Below, in pieces: positions 7,986-16,174 of a stretch of 64,000 bases of DNA (positions within the stretch are counted from its first letter, which is position 1; every line of letters starts with the position of its first letter). Made by a program: the position numbers and the translations under genes. The DNA is from Nonomuraea solani (lineage in GTDB: Bacteria > Actinomycetota > Actinomycetes > Streptosporangiales > Streptosporangiaceae). The notes beneath the pieces were generated by a model. That model saw nothing but the letters and a program-made list of their open reading frames with translations, had not been told where the DNA came from and did not search any database. Location: positions 784,096 to 848,095 of the forward strand of contig NZ_FNVT01000004.1 in NCBI RefSeq assembly GCF_900108335.1, read 5' to 3'.

Positions 7986-8936
7986 ATGCAAGGAGCCAAG
8001 CGGCAATTCGCCGAGCCGGAACAGGTCAAAGATCTCGCGAGGAAGGCGCTCGGCCGTGACCTCGTCCACGTCGAACGGCTGAAAGGCGGCAGTAAGAAGG
8101 GCGTCTACCGGCTGGAGTTCGACCGCGGCGACAGCGCGGTGCTCTATTCGTGGGCCGAGGACGAGAACTTCTGGGACACCGAGTCGCCCAGCTCCGGGCT
8201 GCGGTTCTTCGAGGCCGCACAGAGGCGCCTGCGGGAGATCGGCGTACGGGTCCCGCACCTCTACCACGCCGACGCCGGCAGGGAGCACTACCCTGCCGAC
8301 GTCGCGCTGATCGAGGACGTGCGTACCGGATCGCTGGAGGACCGGCTGGCACGGGACCCCGAAGGGGGCCGGCGGGTGATGGACCGGCTCGCGGCGAGCC
8401 TCAGGGCGATGGCGGAATGCCGGTCACCGGAGCACGGCACGGTCGCCGCGGTCGAGAGCGGGCAGGGGCGGCGAGACTGCGTGGAGCTGGTGCTCGGCTG
8501 GGCGCTGAAGGACCTCGCCCAGGCGGCCGCGCGGGTCGAGCGGATCGGGCAGGTCGAACAGGAGCTGGGCGAGCGCGTCCGCGAGCTGGCCGCCGGCATC
8601 GAGGAGCGCGCCGACTACGGGCTCATCCACGGCGAGCTGGGGCCCGACCACGTGCTGGTGGACGATCAGGACGAACCTGTGCTCATCGACATCGAGGGCA
8701 CGTCGTTCTTCGACGTCGAGTGGGAGCACGTCTTCCTGCGCATCCGCTTCGGCCCCGACTACGAGCACCTGCGGATCGACGGGCTCGACGAACGGCGGCT
8801 GACCTTCTACCGGTTGGCCCAGCACCTGTCGCTCGTCGCGGGGCCGCTGCGCCTGCTGGATGGCGACTTCCCGGACAGGGAGTTCATGATGGGAATCGCC
8901 AGGCACCACACGGAGCAGGCGCTCGCGTTCGTGTAA
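7986..8936 (+). CDS. Phosphotransferase-family protein (APH-like)
   Basis: A 316-residue APH-fold kinase. The N-lobe shows LKGGSKKGVYRLEFDRG and SAVLYSWAEDENFW. The catalytic loop is GLIHGELGPDHVLV, where Glu-Leu-Gly-Pro replaces the usual Asp-Leu-x-x. The metal motif is LIDIEGTSFFDVEWE. Because the canonical catalytic Asp of HGD is Glu here, activity is uncertain. ATG 7986 is chosen as the first start after the sulfatase stop that gives a normal N-terminus. The 29-base gap to the sulfatase gene suggests possible co-transcription, but the functions are not obviously related. Confidence 0.75.
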   Translation: MQGAKRQFAEPEQVKDLARKALGRDLVHVERLKGGSKKGVYRLEFDRGDSAVLYSWAEDENFWDTESPSSGLRFFEAAQRRLREIGVRVPHLYHADAGREHYPADVALIEDVRTGSLEDRLARDPEGGRRVMDRLAASLRAMAECRSPEHGTVAAVESGQGRRDCVELVLGWALKDLAQAAARVERIGQVEQELGERVRELAAGIEERADYGLIHGELGPDHVLVDDQDEPVLIDIEGTSFFDVEWEHVFLRIRFGPDYEHLRIDGLDERRLTFYRLAQHLSLVAGPLRLLDGDFPDREFMMGIARHHTEQALAFV

Positions 8937-8965
8937 GGGCCCTTGCGCGAGCTGGCAGATTCGAT

Positions 8966-8980
8966 TAGGAAGGTTTCCTA
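8966..8980. promoter_or_regulatory. Inverted repeat TAGGAA-GGT-TTCCTA in front of the DUF305 gene
   Basis: Perfect 6-bp arms around a 3-base spacer, ending 18 bases before the GTG start and just upstream of the ribosome site AAGGAG. The sequence resembles the operator I recall for ROK-family repressors such as CsnR in Streptomyces (TTAGGAAAGTTTCCTAA). The assignment to that class is from memory and is inference. Confidence 0.45.
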
Positions 8981-8998
8981 TTAGTTAAGGAGCGGCTG

Positions 8999-9526
8999 GT
9001 GCGCGTAAGGCATGCGATGGCGGCCGTGGGCATCCTGCTGGCCGCCGCCTGCGGTCAGCGGCCCCAGGAGGCCCCGGTCAACGCCGAAGACGTGATGTTC
9101 GTGCAGATGATGGTCCAGCATCACCGGCAGGGCATCGAGATCGCCAGGGTGGGAAGCTCCCGCGCCACCAACGCCGAGCTCAAGAACCTGACCGCGGCCA
9201 TCGAGAGCACGCAGCAGGACGAGGTCGAGATGATGCTGCGCTGGCTGCACTCCTGGGACCAGCCGCTCACCCCCGCCACCAGCGCGCACGACCACCATGG
9301 CGGCATGCCGGAGACCGACGTCAAGCGCATCCAGGCGCTGAAAAAGTCGAAGAACTTCGACTACGACGTGCTCAACCTGCTGATCGCGCACCAGGACGAC
9401 GCCGTGCAGATGGCCGCCGGCGAGGTGTCGGGCGGGGCCAACCCGGCCGTCCAGCAGTGGGCGGCCCAGGTGCAGGCCTCCCGAAGGTCGCAGATCGACC
9501 TGATGATGGACCTCATCAAGAAGTAG
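8999..9526 (+). CDS. DUF305 lipoprotein
   Basis: A 175-residue exported lipoprotein. The signal is short with lipobox LAAAC (Cys18). The body is a ferritin-like four-helix DUF305 domain with MMVQHHRQGIEIAR in the first helix pair and LLIAHQDDAVQMA in the second. The His- and Met-rich helices are typical of this family, which is often linked to copper or other metals outside the cell; the function is not proven. The start is GTG 8999 behind AAGGAG (8987-8992). A palindrome directly upstream suggests repressor control. Confidence 0.85.
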   Translation: MRVRHAMAAVGILLAAACGQRPQEAPVNAEDVMFVQMMVQHHRQGIEIARVGSSRATNAELKNLTAAIESTQQDEVEMMLRWLHSWDQPLTPATSAHDHHGGMPETDVKRIQALKKSKNFDYDVLNLLIAHQDDAVQMAAGEVSGGANPAVQQWAAQVQASRRSQIDLMMDLIKK

Positions 9527-9560
9527 CCAGAACATTCTGCTCGTAGACGTCCTTGGCATT

Positions 9561-9577
9561 AAGTGATTAGATCACTT
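9561..9577. promoter_or_regulatory. GntR-type operator, perfect palindrome before the regulator gene
   Basis: AAGTGAT-TAG-ATCACTT is a perfect inverted repeat with 7-bp arms, ending 3 bases before the regulator's ATG. A 15/17 match lies at 23338-23354 in front of the other arm of the locus. Its size and position suit autoregulation by the FadR-type GntR protein encoded immediately downstream. Confidence 0.75.
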
Positions 9578-9580
9578 GAT

Positions 9581-10279
9581 ATGTCCGAGGTAACGCGGCC
9601 CACGCTGTCCGACGCTCTGACCGAGCGCATGCTGGAGCTCATCCGCACCGGAGGGCACCGGCCGGGCGACAGGCTGCCCTCGACCAGGGAGCTGTCCCAG
9701 CGCTTCGCCGTCACCACCCCGACGCTGCGCGAGGCACTACGGCGGCTGGAGGCCACCGGGGCCATCGAGATGCGGCACGGCTCCGGCATCTATGTCGGGG
9801 CCGACATCGAGCGGCTGGTCCTGCCCAACCCGAACATGCGCGAGATGCACGGCGCCCAGCTCCTCGAACTGCTGGGCGCGCGGATCGTCATCGAGCCCCC
9901 GCTGGCCGCCATGGCCGCCGAGCACGCCGGCCGGGAGGAGCTGGCGGCGCTCAAGCGGGTGCTCGACGAGGCGGGCAGGCATCTGCGCGGCGAGGACGCG
10001 GAGCTGCACGACGCGAACATGTCCTTCCACCGGGCGACCGCCCGGATGGCGGGCAACAGCGTGCTGAACGAGGTCGTCGACTCGCTGCTCACCGTGCACG
10101 GACCGGAGCAGCGCGAGATCCTGCAGATCTTCGACGACCGGCGCCGCGACTACGACGAGCACCTGGCCATCCTGGAGGCCATCGAAGCACGCGACGCGGC
10201 GCAGGCCGAGGCGCGCATGCGGGCCCACCTGGTGGACGTGAAGACCGTTATAGAGCACAGGTTGCAATCCCCCCGATAG
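9581..10279 (+). CDS. GntR-family regulator (FadR/FCD type) of the sugar locus
   Basis: A 232-residue transcription factor. The N-terminal winged helix covers about residues 5-75, with the typical DRLPSTRELSQRFAVTTPTLREALRRLEATG and GSGIYV wing. The C-terminal all-helical FCD domain includes LHDANMSFHRATARMAGN, whose Asp and His match the family's metal or ligand site. ATG 9581 is preferred over GTG 9563 because the latter lies inside the operator. No ribosome site precedes it, so the message may be leaderless. It is followed 18 bases later by the sugar-binding protein gene. It likely represses both arms of the locus until a carboxylate or sugar-acid ligand binds; FCD ligands are usually organic acids. 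Confidence 0.9.
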   Translation: MSEVTRPTLSDALTERMLELIRTGGHRPGDRLPSTRELSQRFAVTTPTLREALRRLEATGAIEMRHGSGIYVGADIERLVLPNPNMREMHGAQLLELLGARIVIEPPLAAMAAEHAGREELAALKRVLDEAGRHLRGEDAELHDANMSFHRATARMAGNSVLNEVVDSLLTVHGPEQREILQIFDDRRRDYDEHLAILEAIEARDAAQAEARMRAHLVDVKTVIEHRLQSPR

Positions 10280-10297
10280 AACCAAGGAGGCCGGCCC

Positions 10298-11548
10298 ATG
10301 TTCCGGTCACGTGTTGTCACGCTCGGCGTGGCGGCGCTCGTCCTGACCGCCTGCGGTGGCAATGGCGCCGCAGCGCCGCAGAAGAAGACCGAGCTGACGC
10401 TGTACAACGACAAGGGCGCGTGGACGAAGTACTTCGATGAGATGGGCGCCCTGTCCAAGCAGAGCATCGGCCTGGGCATGAAGCCGACGGGCTATACGGA
10501 CTCCGCTCAGTACCAGGCGTTCATCAAGGCGTCGTTCCGCACGAACGTCAAGCCCGACCTGTTCACCTGGCAGACCGGGGGGATGCTGGAGGAGATCGTC
10601 AAACAGAAGCAGGTGGCCGACACCACGGCCATCTGGCAGGAGGCGATCAAGGCAGGCGACCTGTCGCAGGACCTGGCCCCCTATTACACGATCGGTGGCA
10701 AGCAGTACTGCGTGCCGATGAACGTCGCGTACTGGGGCATGTTCTTCAACAAGAAGGTCTTCGACAAGTACGGTCTGAAGCCGCCGGCCACCTGGGACGA
10801 GCTGATCACCGTGGCCGAGACGCTGAAGAAGAACGGCGTGAAAGCCTTCTACCACACCAGCGTGCTGTTCTCCTTCGTCTGGTTCGAGCAGCTCATGGCC
10901 GGTATGGACCCCGACCTGTACGACCGCCTGTCCACCGGCAAGGCGAAGTACACCGACCCGGGCGTGGTCCAGGTGATGGAGAAGTGGAAGACCCTCATCG
11001 ACGCCGGATATTTCGTTAATCCGGGCGACAAGACGGACCCGGGTGACGTGCTCAAGAACGGCAAGGCCGCCATGGTCTCGTTCGGCACCTGGTTCAACAC
11101 CAGCATGAGCCAGCGGAACCTGAAGCCGGGCACCGACTACGACTTCTTCGTCATCCCCAACGTCAACCCGGCGCTGCCGAAGACCTCGATGATCTTCGAA
11201 AGCGGGCCGCTGTGCTCGCTCACCAAGGCGGCCGACCCGGATGCCGGCCTGAAGTATCTCAAGTGGTGGACCACCTCGCAGGCCCAGGAGAAGTGGGCGA
11301 CGAGCCGGGGCGACGTCAGCGCCAACCCGAAGGTGGAGATCGCCGACAAGGCCCTCGGCGCGGTCACCAAGGACGCCGGCGGCGGTAAGTATCGCCTGGT
11401 CAACCGCTACTTCGAGGCGACGCCGCCGCCCATCCTGACCGCCGCGCTCGACGGGTTCAGCAAGTTCGTCACCGAGCCCGGCACGTACAAGGAGGTCCTG
11501 GAGACGATCCAGAAGGCGGCCGACGAGTACTGGAGCACGCATCAGTGA
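10298..11548 (+). CDS. Sugar ABC transporter substrate-binding lipoprotein
   Basis: A 416-residue extracellular solute-binding protein (family 1, MalE-like). The lipoprotein signal ends in LTAC (Cys19). The body shows typical segments such as YCVPMNVAYWGMFFNKKVFDKYGL, ATWDELITVAETLK and AAMVSFGTWF. The ribosome site AAGGAGG sits 11 bases upstream of ATG. Its stop overlaps the GTG of the first permease. It would capture an oligosaccharide outside the membrane. No ATPase gene is present in the locus, so a shared MsiK-type ATPase elsewhere is probably used, as is common in actinobacteria. Confidence 0.92.
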   Translation: MFRSRVVTLGVAALVLTACGGNGAAAPQKKTELTLYNDKGAWTKYFDEMGALSKQSIGLGMKPTGYTDSAQYQAFIKASFRTNVKPDLFTWQTGGMLEEIVKQKQVADTTAIWQEAIKAGDLSQDLAPYYTIGGKQYCVPMNVAYWGMFFNKKVFDKYGLKPPATWDELITVAETLKKNGVKAFYHTSVLFSFVWFEQLMAGMDPDLYDRLSTGKAKYTDPGVVQVMEKWKTLIDAGYFVNPGDKTDPGDVLKNGKAAMVSFGTWFNTSMSQRNLKPGTDYDFFVIPNVNPALPKTSMIFESGPLCSLTKAADPDAGLKYLKWWTTSQAQEKWATSRGDVSANPKVEIADKALGAVTKDAGGGKYRLVNRYFEATPPPILTAALDGFSKFVTEPGTYKEVLETIQKAADEYWSTHQ

Positions 11549-12393
11549 CCCGCGCGCCCATGCTCGGCCGATTCAGGTACGGCTACGTGGCGCCCGCGGC
11601 GCTGCTGGTCGCGGGGCTGCTGTACGCGCCCTTCCTGTGGACGGCCTACCTGAGCCTCACCCGCTACGACGGGCTTGAGCCGCCGGCCTTCATCGGCCTG
11701 GCCAACTTCACCAAGTTCTTCGACGACCCCGCGCTGCTCACCTCCACCCGCAACACGCTGTTCTGGGTGATCGGCACCATGGTGCTGCCGGTCGGGCTCG
11801 GGCTGCTGGTCGCGGTGTTGTCCTACGACATCAAGGGCGGCGCGTGGTATCGGGTGCCGTTCATGCTGCCGTACGCGCTGAGCGGCGCCGGCCTCGCCAT
11901 GGTGTGGAGCCCGATCCTGTCGCATGACGGCATCGCCAACCTGCTCCTCGGCGTGGACACCGCGTTCCTGCAGGAGGCGCCGTACAACACGCTCGCCATG
12001 TTGCTGGTCTGGACGTGGCAGCAGCTCGGCGTGAACACGCTGCTGTTCGTGGTGGGCCTGCAGTCGATCCCGAAGGAGCCGATCGAGGCCGCGCGGCTCG
12101 ACGGGGCCTCGGGGTGGGGGCTGTTCCGGCACGTGATCTGGCCGCTGATGCGCCCGCTGACCGCCGTCGTGGTCGGGCTCGCGCTGGTGGCCAGCCTGAA
12201 GACGTTCGACATCGTGTGGGTGATGACGCAGGGCGGCCCGGGGCGCAACTCCGAGACGCTGGCGGTGACCATGTACAAGGAGACGTTCGTGGCCAGCGAC
12301 TACGGCTACGGCTCAGCGGTCGCGGTGATGCTGACCGTCGTCACGGGGCTGGCCTCCTACCTCTACCTGCGCAGGCAGGTGACCGCCACGTGA
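11545..12393 (+). CDS. Sugar ABC transporter permease 1 (MalF/UgpA type)
   Basis: A 282-residue inner-membrane permease with about six transmembrane helices. It carries the EAA loop EAARLDGASGWGLFRHVIWPLMRP, which contacts the ATPase. GTG 11545 overlaps the stop of the binding-protein gene (GTGA), so translation is coupled. It forms a heterodimer channel with the next gene product. Confidence 0.93.
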   Translation: MTRAPMLGRFRYGYVAPAALLVAGLLYAPFLWTAYLSLTRYDGLEPPAFIGLANFTKFFDDPALLTSTRNTLFWVIGTMVLPVGLGLLVAVLSYDIKGGAWYRVPFMLPYALSGAGLAMVWSPILSHDGIANLLLGVDTAFLQEAPYNTLAMLLVWTWQQLGVNTLLFVVGLQSIPKEPIEAARLDGASGWGLFRHVIWPLMRPLTAVVVGLALVASLKTFDIVWVMTQGGPGRNSETLAVTMYKETFVASDYGYGSAVAVMLTVVTGLASYLYLRRQVTAT

Positions 12394-13199
12394 TCAGGCG
12401 CGCCGTGCTCATCGTGCTCGGGCTGATCTGGCTCGGGCCCACCTACCTGCTGCTCGTCAACGCCTCGCGGCCGGCCGACGCCTACGATCCGGGCCGCGCG
12501 TGGGTGCCGTCCGGCGACTTCGCGCTGCTGGAGAACTTCGGCCGGGCCCTGGAGAGCGCGAACCTGACGCAGAGCCTGGCCAGCACCGCCCTGTACAGCG
12601 TCGTCTCCCCGCTGCTCGGAGTGATCATCGGGGCGCTGGCCGGGTACACGATCGTGGTGCTGCGGCTGCGCGGCGGTTTCTGGTGGTTCCTGCTGATCTT
12701 CGGCGGCACCGTCTTCCCCACGCAGATGCTGCTCGTGCCGCTGTTCGTCGGCTACAGCGACGCCGGTCTGTACGACAGCCGCGTCGGCATGATCCTCGTC
12801 TACACGGCCGTCAACGTGCCGCTGGCCGCGTTCGTCCTGCGTAACTTCTACAGCGGCGTGGCCTTCTCGATCTTCGAGGCCGCGCGCATGGACGGCGCCT
12901 CCACCTGGCGCATCTTCTGGCGGATCTACCTGCCGATCTCGTTCAGCGCGCTGATGGCCGTGTTCATCCTCGAGTTCACCTTCATCTGGAACGACCTCAT
13001 CTTCGGCCTGACCCTGACCCAGACCGAAGAGGTACGGCCCGTGATGACCGCCATCGCGGGCCTCATGAGCGACGTGTACGCCGGCACCCCGGTCCCCGTC
13101 GGCCTGGCCGCGGGCCTCGTGGTCTCGCTGCCGACGGTCGTGCTGTTCCTCGCCACCCAGCGCCTCTTCGCCAGGGGCCTGTCTCTAGGGAGTGTGTAA
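12390..13199 (+). CDS. Sugar ABC transporter permease 2 (MalG/UgpE type)
   Basis: A 269-residue permease with about six transmembrane helices and the EAA loop EAARMDGASTWRIFWRIYLP. GTG 12390 overlaps the stop of permease 1 (GTGA) and its own stop overlaps the ATG of the glycosidase by one base. The tight packing shows that transport and intracellular cleavage are expressed together. No ATP-binding subunit follows. Confidence 0.93.
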   Translation: MIRRAVLIVLGLIWLGPTYLLLVNASRPADAYDPGRAWVPSGDFALLENFGRALESANLTQSLASTALYSVVSPLLGVIIGALAGYTIVVLRLRGGFWWFLLIFGGTVFPTQMLLVPLFVGYSDAGLYDSRVGMILVYTAVNVPLAAFVLRNFYSGVAFSIFEAARMDGASTWRIFWRIYLPISFSALMAVFILEFTFIWNDLIFGLTLTQTEEVRPVMTAIAGLMSDVYAGTPVPVGLAAGLVVSLPTVVLFLATQRLFARGLSLGSV

Positions 13200-16174
13200 T
13201 GACCAGCCGGTTGCTCCAGCGCAGCCTGGGAAGCCCCGACTACGACGGGATCAGGCAGGCGCTGCGCGACGACACCTCGACGCCGGTCATCCGCGTGCGC
13301 GGGCTCGAAGTGCGGGTCGCGGTGCTGCCGCTGTTCACCCACGACGGCCGCCAGGCGGTCCGGGTGTCGAGCACCGAGCCGCTCACCCACGTGCTCGTGG
13401 GGGTGGACAGCGCGTCCGGCACCGACGTGACGCTGCTGGTCCCCGAGGTGGACGCGCCGCGCGTGCTGACCCTGGAGTGCCGCGACGACGCCGGGGTGAT
13501 CGGCAGCGCGCCGATCACGGTGACGCCGCAGCGCAAGTGGAGCGTGTTCGTGGTGCACCACTCGCACCTGGACATCGGCTACACCGACCCGCAGGGCACG
13601 GTGCTCCGCCACCACCTCGACTACCTCGACGCGGCGGTACGGCTGGCGGAGGAGACCGAGTCCTGGCCGGACGACGCCAAGTTCCGGTGGACGGTCGAGT
13701 CCTCGATGCCGGCGCTGAAGTGGCTCGACGCCCGGCCCGCCGAGCGGGTCGAGTCGTTCGCCCGGCTGGCCAGGGCGGGCCTGATCGAGGTGACGGCGCT
13801 GCCGTTCCAGTTGCACACCGAGGCGTGCTCCACCGAGGAGCTGCACCGGCAACTGCGCTTCACCCACCAGCTCGAACGGCGGTTCGGCTTCGCCACCAAG
13901 TCGGCCATGCACACCGACGTGCCGGGGGCGGTCGTCGGGCTGGTGGACGCGCTCAACGCGGCCGGCGTGCGCTACCTGGCCGCGGCCCACAACTGGGCGG
14001 GGCGCTCGGTGCCCTATCTGCACGGCGGTGACAAGCTGACCAGGCCGTTCCGGTGGCGGGCGCCGAGCGGGAACGAGATTCTCGTGTGGTTCACCGACAC
14101 GCCGCACGGCATGGCGTACATGGAGGGCAACACGGTCGGGCTGACCGACTCCTACGAGCTGGCCGACGACCTGCTGCCGCGCTACCTGTCGGCGCTGGCC
14201 ACGCGGGGCTACCCGTACGGGCCGGGGACGTTCGGGTGGCAGGGGCCTGACGCGCCGCGGGAGCCGTACGAGCTGGACGCGCTGCACCTGCGCGTGCAGG
14301 GCGCGCACGCCGACAACGCGGGCCCGTCGATCGTGCCGGCGTCGATCGCGCGCCGCTGGAACGAGGAGTGGGCCTTCCCGCGCCTGCGCTCGGCCGTCAA
14401 CAGCGACTTCTTCGAGCACGTCGAGGAGCGCTACCTCGACCGGCTGGCCGTGCACGAGGGCGACTGGACCGACTGGTGGGCCGACGGGCTCGGCTCGGGC
14501 GCGCGCCCGCTGGGCTACGTGCGCCGGGCGCAGTCGGCGCTGCGGGTCGCCGAGACGCTGCACACGCTCGCGGGCGTGGACGCCACCGAGCAGATCGACG
14601 CCGCCTACGACAAGGTCGCGCTGTTCAACGAGCACACCTGGGGCGCGGCCAACCCGTGGGAGGACGCCGAGGAGGCGGGCGACTCCGGCGGCCTGCAGTG
14701 GACGCGCAAGTCCTCCGGCGCCTACGACGCCCAGGACGACGCGGCCGACCTGCTGCACGCCGCGACCCGCAGGTTCGGCGCGGCGCTGTCGGAGGTGGGC
14801 GCCGAGGGCGGCGCGCTGGCCTCGTTCGCCGTCTTCAACCCCGGCACCCGGGAGCGGACCGACGTCGTACGCGCGTTCCTGCCGAGAGACGTGGTGGGCG
14901 CGGACGTGCCGATCGCGCTGGTGGACTCGCGCACCGGGCGGACGCTGCCGCACCACGAGGAGTTCGTGGACCCGGTGGACTGGCCGACCCGGCCGATCGG
15001 GCGGCACATCCACGCCCTCGTGCCGGACGTCCCCGGCTACGGCTACGCGCGGGTGGACGTCGTTCCAGGTGAGAGCCAGGCCCCCGAGCCGGTCGACCTC
15101 GACCTGGGCACGATGATCGAGAACGAGTTCTACCGCGTGACGTACGACGTCCGCGAGGGCTACATCAGCTCGATCTTCGACAAGCGCGCGGGCCGCGAGC
15201 TGGTCAACGGCGAGGCCGCCGCCGGATTCGGCCAGTACGTCTACGACCAGTACGCCACCGCCCCGCACTTCAACCACCTGTCGGGCCACGTCGGCGCGCA
15301 CGACCGCACCCTGCTCGGCGACCGCGCCATCGGCACCCACGCCACCGTCACCAAGACCGAGCGCACCGCCGTCGGCGAGAAGCTGGTCGTGGAGCTGCGG
15401 GGCAAGGGCGTCGACTGGATCCGCACCACGATCGAGCTCCACTACGGCGTGCCCCGGGTCGACCTGACCTACCGGCTCGCCAAGCAGGGCACCCCGGCCA
15501 AGGAGGCCGTCTTCCTGGCCTTCCCGTTCGCCGCGAGCGCGCCCACGGCCTGGGAGCTGACCGGTGGCGTGGGCGGCCCGGACGTGCCCAGGGTGCCGGG
15601 TTCGGCCGAGTACATGCTGCCGATCAGGCACTGGATCGCCTTCGAGGACGCCGAGCTGACCGTCGCCTGGGTCACCATGGAGGCGCCGCTGGTGCAGCTC
15701 GGCACCATCCACATGCCGTACGCGCCGTTCCCGCCGACCCTCGACCAGGAGGACGGCACGGTCTACTCGTGGGCACTCAACAACATCTGGGACACCAACT
15801 TCCCCGCACAGCAGCAGGGCGAGACCACGTTCCGCTACGCGGTCGGCTCGGAGGCGGGCGTCCAGGGGCGGCGGCTCGGCGCGTCGACGGCCTCGGGGCT
15901 GACCGAGCCGTTCGTGGGCGCGCTGATCACCGACAGCCCGGACGTCTCCGAGACGTACGTGAGCGTCGACCATCCCGACGTCCTCGTCACGTCGATCGGC
16001 CGGGCGGGTGACGAGCGGGTGGTGCGACTGCAGTCGCTGGCCGCCGAGCCCGTCGAGGTGACCGTGAAACTGGCGGGCCTGCGCTCGGCGCGCGACCTGG
16101 AGGTCGTGGACGAGTCGGTCAAGGTGGCACTGCCGGCCTGTGGAGTGGCCGTCGTTTGGGGGACGTGCGCGTGA
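13199..16174 (+). CDS. Glycoside hydrolase family 38-like (alpha-mannosidase-like) enzyme
   Basis: A 991-residue intracellular enzyme with no signal peptide. After a beta-sandwich-like start of about 110 residues, the catalytic domain begins with VVHHSHLDIGYTDPQG. There His123 and Asp125 match the zinc-binding H-x-D of GH38. Further expected segments are FRWTVESSMPALKWLD, TKSAMHTDVPG and WADGLGSGARPLGYVRRAQ. The C-terminal half is the beta-rich GH38 C domain (residues about 620-990). GH38 enzymes are retaining, metal-dependent alpha-mannosidases, but this subgroup is divergent and its substrate is not known. Its place between the importer and a sugar-acid dehydratase suggests that it trims imported oligosaccharides. 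Confidence 0.8.
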   Translation: MTSRLLQRSLGSPDYDGIRQALRDDTSTPVIRVRGLEVRVAVLPLFTHDGRQAVRVSSTEPLTHVLVGVDSASGTDVTLLVPEVDAPRVLTLECRDDAGVIGSAPITVTPQRKWSVFVVHHSHLDIGYTDPQGTVLRHHLDYLDAAVRLAEETESWPDDAKFRWTVESSMPALKWLDARPAERVESFARLARAGLIEVTALPFQLHTEACSTEELHRQLRFTHQLERRFGFATKSAMHTDVPGAVVGLVDALNAAGVRYLAAAHNWAGRSVPYLHGGDKLTRPFRWRAPSGNEILVWFTDTPHGMAYMEGNTVGLTDSYELADDLLPRYLSALATRGYPYGPGTFGWQGPDAPREPYELDALHLRVQGAHADNAGPSIVPASIARRWNEEWAFPRLRSAVNSDFFEHVEERYLDRLAVHEGDWTDWWADGLGSGARPLGYVRRAQSALRVAETLHTLAGVDATEQIDAAYDKVALFNEHTWGAANPWEDAEEAGDSGGLQWTRKSSGAYDAQDDAADLLHAATRRFGAALSEVGAEGGALASFAVFNPGTRERTDVVRAFLPRDVVGADVPIALVDSRTGRTLPHHEEFVDPVDWPTRPIGRHIHALVPDVPGYGYARVDVVPGESQAPEPVDLDLGTMIENEFYRVTYDVREGYISSIFDKRAGRELVNGEAAAGFGQYVYDQYATAPHFNHLSGHVGAHDRTLLGDRAIGTHATVTKTERTAVGEKLVVELRGKGVDWIRTTIELHYGVPRVDLTYRLAKQGTPAKEAVFLAFPFAASAPTAWELTGGVGGPDVPRVPGSAEYMLPIRHWIAFEDAELTVAWVTMEAPLVQLGTIHMPYAPFPPTLDQEDGTVYSWALNNIWDTNFPAQQQGETTFRYAVGSEAGVQGRRLGASTASGLTEPFVGALITDSPDVSETYVSVDHPDVLVTSIGRAGDERVVRLQSLAAEPVEVTVKLAGLRSARDLEVVDESVKVALPACGVAVVWGTCA

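Noticed and set aside
12926..15973. A 1015-codon open frame on the minus strand opposite the GH38-like gene
   Set aside because: It is a GC-skew shadow: it mirrors the real gene, is Arg/Val/His-rich, has no ribosome site and matches no fold.
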